From contig JAAEAF010004288.1 of the NCBI GenBank assembly GCA_011037195.1, positions 1 through 64,000 of the forward strand: 64,000 bases of DNA, read 5' to 3'. The translations under genes and the position numbers were made by a program. Shown one piece after another: positions 63,936 to 64,000 of this stretch (positions are counted from its first letter, which is position 1; every line of letters starts with the position of its first letter). The stretch is from Triatoma infestans (taxonomy: Eukaryota > Arthropoda > Insecta > Hemiptera > Reduviidae). The notes under the pieces are model-generated. The model ran no database searches. It saw only the letters and a list, made by a program, of their open reading frames with translations, and had not been told where the DNA came from.

Positions 63936-64000
63936 ATTTGAACTGGCAAACCTAAAAGTGATGTTTCTAAATTGCAAACAAAAGATATTTTACCTCTGAC
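63936..64000. other. Window edge, nothing recognised
   Basis: 65 bases of A+T-rich sequence after repeat D copy 2. Confidence 0.3.

Overview
The window is an A+T-rich eukaryotic (animal, most likely insect) intergenic or intronic stretch. I find no host gene, tRNA gene or rRNA gene that I can defend. Almost everything recognisable is transposable-element sequence, nearly all of it broken. The insect suggestion is an inference: it rests on mariner transposases, several non-LTR retrotransposon clades (Jockey-like, RNase H-bearing, RTE-like, restriction-endonuclease-like), tRNA-derived SINEs and a DINE-like repeat family found together in a low-GC sequence. I cannot name a species.

Layout. 1-9.8 kb: a decayed Jockey-like LINE (2.2 kb), two copies of an LTR (LTR-A, 3.0 and 7.7 kb), a 460-bp foldback MITE (4.05 kb), and a cluster of the dominant repeat family, here called HEL. 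9.8-20.4 kb: LINE remnants, a hammerhead-like RNA motif (10.28 kb), four full-size HEL copies, an inverted-repeat element (19.3 kb) and part of a second LTR (LTR-B). 20.4-34 kb: hairpins, at least seven LINE fragments on both strands, SINEs, one full HEL copy, and a near-perfect 80-bp-armed hairpin (29.3 kb). 35-44.5 kb: two mariner families and an APE-type LINE, opened by a second LINE copy, then by a solo LTR-B, and cut short by a DDE transposon. 45-64 kb: two copies of a 670-bp repeat, SINEs, two RNase H LINE copies (one inside a mariner), a LINE nested in a Jockey-like LINE, one more HEL copy, and a short, extremely basic ORF at 57 kb that I cannot assign.

The window's main value is as an insertion record. 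Six insertions can be ordered because both target-site duplications survive: LINE into LINE (39.5/40.7 kb), LTR-B into the same LINE (41.1/41.7 kb), LTR-B into mariner (36.9/37.5 kb), LINE into mariner (59.8/61.0 kb), LINE into Jockey-like LINE (53.9/54.9 kb), and SINE into LINE (50.4/50.6 kb).

The best candidate for something under-described is the HEL family: eight full-size copies with asymmetrical terminal inverted repeats, a hairpin at each end, a TG microsatellite, and one or two internal modules of about 300 bp. ACCGGAAGT motifs recur about every 300 bp. This architecture matches non-autonomous Helentron/Helitron2 (DINE-1/HINE) elements; no Rep/helicase gene is present in the window.
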